Source: Burkholderiales bacterium (GTDB lineage Bacteria > Pseudomonadota > Gammaproteobacteria > Burkholderiales > JAEUMW01). From it: a DNA stretch of 8,702 bases. The DNA is taken from NCBI GenBank assembly GCA_016791285.1, contig JAEUMX010000339.1, forward strand, positions 1-8,702. The letters are read 5' to 3'. Positions within the stretch are counted from its first letter, which is position 1, and every line of letters begins with the position of its first letter. A model generated the notes under the pieces. The model was not told the origin of the DNA. It was given only the letters and a program-made list of their open reading frames with translations, and did no database searches. Positions 5,759-8,702 of this stretch are shown one piece after another. Both the position numbers and the translations under genes were made by a program.

Positions 5759-6007
5759 ATGAAATCCGATACCGAACCCCGCCCCTTTCCGCTTGCGATG
5801 GCAAGCGAGAACACCACCGTCAAGGTGGTTGCCATCCAGGGCGGCGCCACCCTCGCCCTTCGTCTTGCAGAAATGGGGATCAATGTCGGCGCGGAGATCA
5901 CCGTGCGGCAGCGCCAGGGTTCCGGCATCGTCGTCATGCGCGGCGAGACCCGCTTCGCGTTGGGCGGCGGCATGGCCAACAGGATTCTCGTGTGCGAGTC
6001 CTGTTGA
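5759..6007 (+). CDS. FeoA-domain protein ending in CESC
   Basis: Small 82-residue protein with an SH3-like FeoA domain (about 20-78). Landmarks are VVAIQGGATLALRLAEMGI (23-41), the glycine-aligned turn GAEITV, and the RQGSGIVVMRGETRFALGGGMA region that parallels the basic strand pair of FeoA. FeoA proteins are cytoplasmic partners of the ferrous transporter FeoB. This copy differs from the canonical FeoA gene at 8089 in its N-terminal extension and in a terminal Cys79-Glu-Ser-Cys82, which could bind metal. Start choice is uncertain: ATG 5759 has only a weak ACGAAG upstream, and ATG 5798 (residue 14) would give a tighter domain but has no visible ribosome site. It lies 21 bases before the porin gene in the same direction. 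Confidence 0.78.
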   Translation: MKSDTEPRPFPLAMASENTTVKVVAIQGGATLALRLAEMGINVGAEITVRQRQGSGIVVMRGETRFALGGGMANRILVCESC

Positions 6008-6028
6008 TGTTCGGGAGGAGTTACAGCA

Positions 6029-7465
6029 ATGGCACACGACACTTGCGGTGCAAGCCCCGCCAAGGGGCCCGCTTTCTTCGAAGTACCCGATTGGTCGAGG
6101 CCATGCTCGATCGTTCTCATGGTCTGCGCGCTCGTCTGCGGCACGGTTGCGAAGGCCCAGGACGTGACGCCGCGCGCGGAGTCCGAGCAGCCCACCACGA
6201 CGCCGTGGGGAACGCCCGAGACGGGCGAGACAGAGCCTCCGGCGAGCGAGGGCGACACCAGCACGGAGAAACCCGAACCAGGGCTTTTCGAGCGATCGAC
6301 GCTGACCGGCGACTGGAACGGCGCCCGCTCGTCGCTGGAGGAATACGGCGTCGTGGTCGGACTTGCCACCACCAACGACATTCAGTCGGTGGTGAGTGGC
6401 GGCGTGCAGCGCAAGACCTACTTTCCCGGCCTCGTCGAACCGACGCTCGCGGTCGATCTGCAGCGCCTGATCGGTCTGCCCAACACGATCGTTTTCGTGC
6501 GCGGCCTCGGCATGTACGGGCAGGACCCGGGCGAAGGCACCGGCTCGCTCAACGCGCCGAGCAACCTCGCCAACGACGTCGGAACCACGCGGCTCTTCGA
6601 GGGCTGGATCGAGCCCAGCTTTTTCGACGAAATGATCTCCATCCGCGCCGGCATGTACGCGGTGGATACCGAGTTCGACGTGAAGGAAACCGCCGCTGTC
6701 TTCATGAACGGAGGCTTCGGTACCGGCGTCGATCTCTCGCAGAGCGGGCGCAACGGGCCTTGCATCTATGCAACCGCGTGTCTCGGCGCGCGCGTTGCCT
6801 TCCACCCCACGCCGAACTATTACGTTCAGGCAGCCATCGTCGACGGCGTGGCCGGCAATCCCAACAACCCGTACGGCACCCACATCATCCTGAGCCGCGA
6901 CGACGGCTACCTCGTGCTGGGCGAAGTCGGCTACACGCGTGGCGTCGACGAGGGCGGCTTCATCCACGCCGCGCTCGGTGCGTGGTACTACTCGCGACCG
7001 TTCGACAACCTGCTCGAGGTCGATGCCGACGGCAACCCGGTGCAGACCTTCGGCAAGCCGGGTGTCTACGCGCTGCTCGAAGGCTCGCTGTACACCGAGC
7101 CGGGCAAGCCGACCGAGGGTCTCTCCGCGTTCGCCCGCGTGGGGATGGCGGACCAGAACGTGAACCAGATCCAGTACTACGTAAGCGGCGGCTTCGCGTA
7201 CACCGGTCTGTTTCCAGGACGCGACGAAGACGTCGCTGCCATCGGCGTGTCGGTGCCAATCAACGGCTCGCGCTACAAGACCGCGCAGGAACTTGCGGGA
7301 ACAACCGTCGAGGACGCCGAGTACGCGATCGAAGCCACGTACTGGGTGCCGGTGTTTCCCTGGCTCAGCATGCAGGTAGACGTACAGTACATTATCAATC
7401 CGGGCACCGATCCGACCATCGACGACGCCCTGGTGCTCGGCATGCGCTATCGAATCGTCTACTGA
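6029..7465 (+). CDS. OprB-family outer-membrane porin
   Basis: Outer-membrane beta-barrel of 478 residues. GGGAGGAG (6013-6020) stands 8 bases before ATG 6029. A long polar N-region leads to a hydrophobic core and a probable signal-peptidase site after AKA43. After an acidic Pro/Glu/Thr-rich stretch comes LTGDWNGARSSLEEYGV (from about residue 92), the hallmark opening of OprB-type porins (usual form LTGDWGG-R). Many alternating strands and Asn/Gly/Asp-rich turns follow, and the chain ends in RIVY with a C-terminal aromatic as barrel proteins require. Cys245 and Cys251 are close together in a presumed loop and could form a disulfide. OprB members are called carbohydrate porins, but the setting between FeoA-like and cytochrome genes suggests passage of iron or another small solute; that is inference from context. 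Confidence 0.88.
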   Translation: MAHDTCGASPAKGPAFFEVPDWSRPCSIVLMVCALVCGTVAKAQDVTPRAESEQPTTTPWGTPETGETEPPASEGDTSTEKPEPGLFERSTLTGDWNGARSSLEEYGVVVGLATTNDIQSVVSGGVQRKTYFPGLVEPTLAVDLQRLIGLPNTIVFVRGLGMYGQDPGEGTGSLNAPSNLANDVGTTRLFEGWIEPSFFDEMISIRAGMYAVDTEFDVKETAAVFMNGGFGTGVDLSQSGRNGPCIYATACLGARVAFHPTPNYYVQAAIVDGVAGNPNNPYGTHIILSRDDGYLVLGEVGYTRGVDEGGFIHAALGAWYYSRPFDNLLEVDADGNPVQTFGKPGVYALLEGSLYTEPGKPTEGLSAFARVGMADQNVNQIQYYVSGGFAYTGLFPGRDEDVAAIGVSVPINGSRYKTAQELAGTTVEDAEYAIEATYWVPVFPWLSMQVDVQYIINPGTDPTIDDALVLGMRYRIVY

Positions 7466-7480
7466 AAGGGACAACTACAG

Positions 7481-8071
7481 ATGAACTCCCCAGCGAACGC
7501 GTGGCGGCGGCTGATCCCGGCTCTGATGCTGTCGAGCCTGGCCGCATGCTCCGCCAGCAACAAGCAAACCCCGATGACACCCGCAGAAGAGGCCGGCGCA
7601 CCGCTGCTGCGCTGCCCGCAGCAACGGGACACCGAGTCCGCACCGGAAAGCTATCAGAAGCTGGTGAACCCGGTGCCGAAAACGGCGGCCAACATCGAGC
7701 GGGGCCGACTCCTTTACGAACGCGACGCGAAGCCGATGGCATGCGTGAACTGCCACGGCTTCAAGGGTGAGACGGCCGGCAGGGACGGCGTCGACCTCGA
7801 CCCGCCGCCGCGCAACTTCCTCTGCCAGCAAACCATGGCACCGATCACCGACGGTCAGATGTTCTGGGTGATCCTGCACGGCTCCGGCGATTTTCACTGG
7901 CCGGCCCGCCAGGGCGCGCAACTCATCGACCGCCCGGGGCTGGGCAAGCCGCGCGCGACCGCCATGCGCGCCTACAAGGACTATCTGAGCGAGTCGGACA
8001 TCTGGAAGCTCGTGATGTACATCCGCACCCTGCCGGCGGAGGCCGGAGGGCCCGATGGCGCTTCACGCTAG
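7481..8071 (+). CDS. monoheme c-type cytochrome lipoprotein
   Basis: Periplasmic-facing electron-transfer protein of 196 residues. A short basic start and hydrophobic segment end in the lipobox LAAC with Cys23, so it should be lipid-anchored. One heme-c site, C88-V-N-C-H92, is present and preceded by IERGRLLYERD, the usual first helix of class I cytochromes. Candidate axial methionines include those in TMAPITDGQMFWVILHGSG and in the last helix SDIWKLVMYIRTL, which is a typical C-terminal cytochrome c helix. An extra cysteine lies in FLCQQT (heme-distal). AAAGGGA stands 9 bases before ATG 7481, and only 15 bases separate it from the porin stop. Its place between porin and FeoA hints at a role in iron redox, for example keeping iron ferrous before uptake, but a general respiratory role cannot be excluded. 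Confidence 0.88.
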   Translation: MNSPANAWRRLIPALMLSSLAACSASNKQTPMTPAEEAGAPLLRCPQQRDTESAPESYQKLVNPVPKTAANIERGRLLYERDAKPMACVNCHGFKGETAGRDGVDLDPPPRNFLCQQTMAPITDGQMFWVILHGSGDFHWPARQGAQLIDRPGLGKPRATAMRAYKDYLSESDIWKLVMYIRTLPAEAGGPDGASR

Positions 8072-8088
8072 CGGCGGAGACAAGAACG

Positions 8089-8319
8089 ATGACTACCTTG
8101 AGAGAGCTCAAAGTCGGTGACCGCGCCCGCGTGCGCGGCTTTTCGGAAGCCGGCGGCGCCTATCGCCGCAAGCTCCTGTCGATGGGCCTGACGCCCGGCG
8201 CGGAACTCAGCGTCACGCGCGTGGCGCCGATGGGAGATCCGGTCGAGATTCGTGTGCGCGGCTTCGCCCTGTCGCTGCGCAAGGACGAAGCCGATGCCCT
8301 GAGCGTGGAGAAACTGTGA
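8089..8319 (+). CDS. feoA: ferrous iron transport protein A
   Basis: Canonical 76-residue FeoA: a small cytoplasmic SH3-like protein that supports FeoB-mediated Fe2+ uptake. The family pattern runs through the full length: LRELKVGDRARVRGF, then YRRKLLSMGLTPGAEL, the APMGDPVEIRVRGFALSLRK strand pair, and a short acidic tail. GGCGGAGA (8072-8079) precedes ATG 8089 by 9 bases, and the stop overlaps the feoB start in the form TGATG. It is the second FeoA-type gene in the operon, after the one at 5759. Confidence 0.95.
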   Translation: MTTLRELKVGDRARVRGFSEAGGAYRRKLLSMGLTPGAELSVTRVAPMGDPVEIRVRGFALSLRKDEADALSVEKL

Positions 8320-8702
8320 TGAACGAGTCATACACCATCGCCCTGGTGGGCAATCCCAACTGCGGCAAGACCACCGTGTTCAACGCCCTCACCGGCTCGC
8401 GCCAGCAGGTCGGCAACTGGCCGGGGGTCACCGTCGAGAAGAAGAGCGGTGAATACAAGCACGACGGCCTGCGCTTCGAAGTGGTCGATCTGCCGGGCAC
8501 CTACTCGCTCGACGTGGTGGACCGCGAAGTCTCGCTCGACGAGAAGGTCGCGCGCGACTATGTGCATGCGGGCGAAGCGACGCTGGTGATCAACATCGTC
8601 GACGCCGCCAACCTGGAGCGCAATCTCTACCTCACGAGCCAGCTCGCCGAGATGCGCGTGCCGCTGCTGGTGGTGCTCAACATGGTCGACGTCGCCGAGG
8701 AC
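8319..8702 (+). CDS. feoB: ferrous iron transporter FeoB (3' end beyond window)
   Basis: First 128 residues of FeoB, the inner-membrane Fe2+ transporter with an N-terminal GTPase-like domain. The G motifs are clear: G1 GNPNCGKTT (11-19), G2 Thr38 within NWPGVTVEKK, G3 DLPG (57-60) and G4 NMVD (121-124). The frame stays open to base 8702, so the rest of the G domain, the helical regulatory domain and the membrane domain lie outside. ATG 8319 overlaps the feoA stop, so translation is probably coupled. Confidence 0.97.
   Translation, partial: MNESYTIALVGNPNCGKTTVFNALTGSRQQVGNWPGVTVEKKSGEYKHDGLRFEVVDLPGTYSLDVVDREVSLDEKVARDYVHAGEATLVINIVDAANLERNLYLTSQLAEMRVPLLVVLNMVDVAED

Noticed and set aside
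3602..7474. A 1290-codon open frame on the - strand
   Set aside because: It lies antisense to the ATPase, FeoA-like and porin genes, all with clear family motifs. Its His/Arg/Gly/Ala-heavy product has no recognisable domain. Long antisense frames are common opposite GC-rich coding sequence.

Overview
This is a GC-rich window (AT-rich only in a few intergenic spots) with every gene on the + strand. Gene style, Shine-Dalgarno sites, outer-membrane proteins and a perfect FNR box point to a Gram-negative proteobacterium. A facultatively anaerobic or microaerophilic beta-proteobacterium is my best guess, but I cannot fix the genus. Iron is the common theme of the three blocks.

Block 1 (1-1221) is the end of an ExbB/ExbD/TonB-type operon: an exbD gene cut by the window edge and a full TonB-family gene. 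They provide proton-motive-force energy to outer-membrane receptors. A 201-base intergenic region follows. It holds a weak hairpin, a perfect FNR-type palindrome (TTGATCTGGATCAA, 1278-1291) and a -10-like hexamer at the spacing expected of a class II FNR promoter.

Block 2 (1423-5707) is six tightly packed, mostly overlapping genes: an HMA-like protein without CxxC, a ferritin-like protein with a C-terminal membrane anchor, three small membrane proteins (one with a histone-H1-like basic tail, one ending in CAPC, one with a Gly/Tyr/His/Met-rich head), and a P1B-type ATPase. The ATPase has an Arg-rich HMA-like N-terminus and Ser-Cys-Ala where Cys-Pro-Cys is usual. This architecture resembles the ferrosome (fez) clusters that build membrane-bound iron-phosphorus storage granules. 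I regard it as a candidate anaerobically induced ferrosome-like iron-storage locus, possibly a divergent version with its own accessory proteins. That assignment is inference.

Block 3 (5759-8702, runs off the end) is a ferrous-iron uptake operon of unusual content: a FeoA-like protein ending in CESC, an OprB-family porin, a monoheme cytochrome c lipoprotein, a canonical FeoA and the start of FeoB. Porin, cytochrome and FeoAB could form one route for Fe2+ across the envelope, with the cytochrome handling iron redox state. Together the blocks suggest uptake (TonB, Feo) beside storage or compartmentation (block 2). No RNA genes, mobile elements or CRISPR arrays were seen, and no gene-free stretch exceeds about 200 bases.
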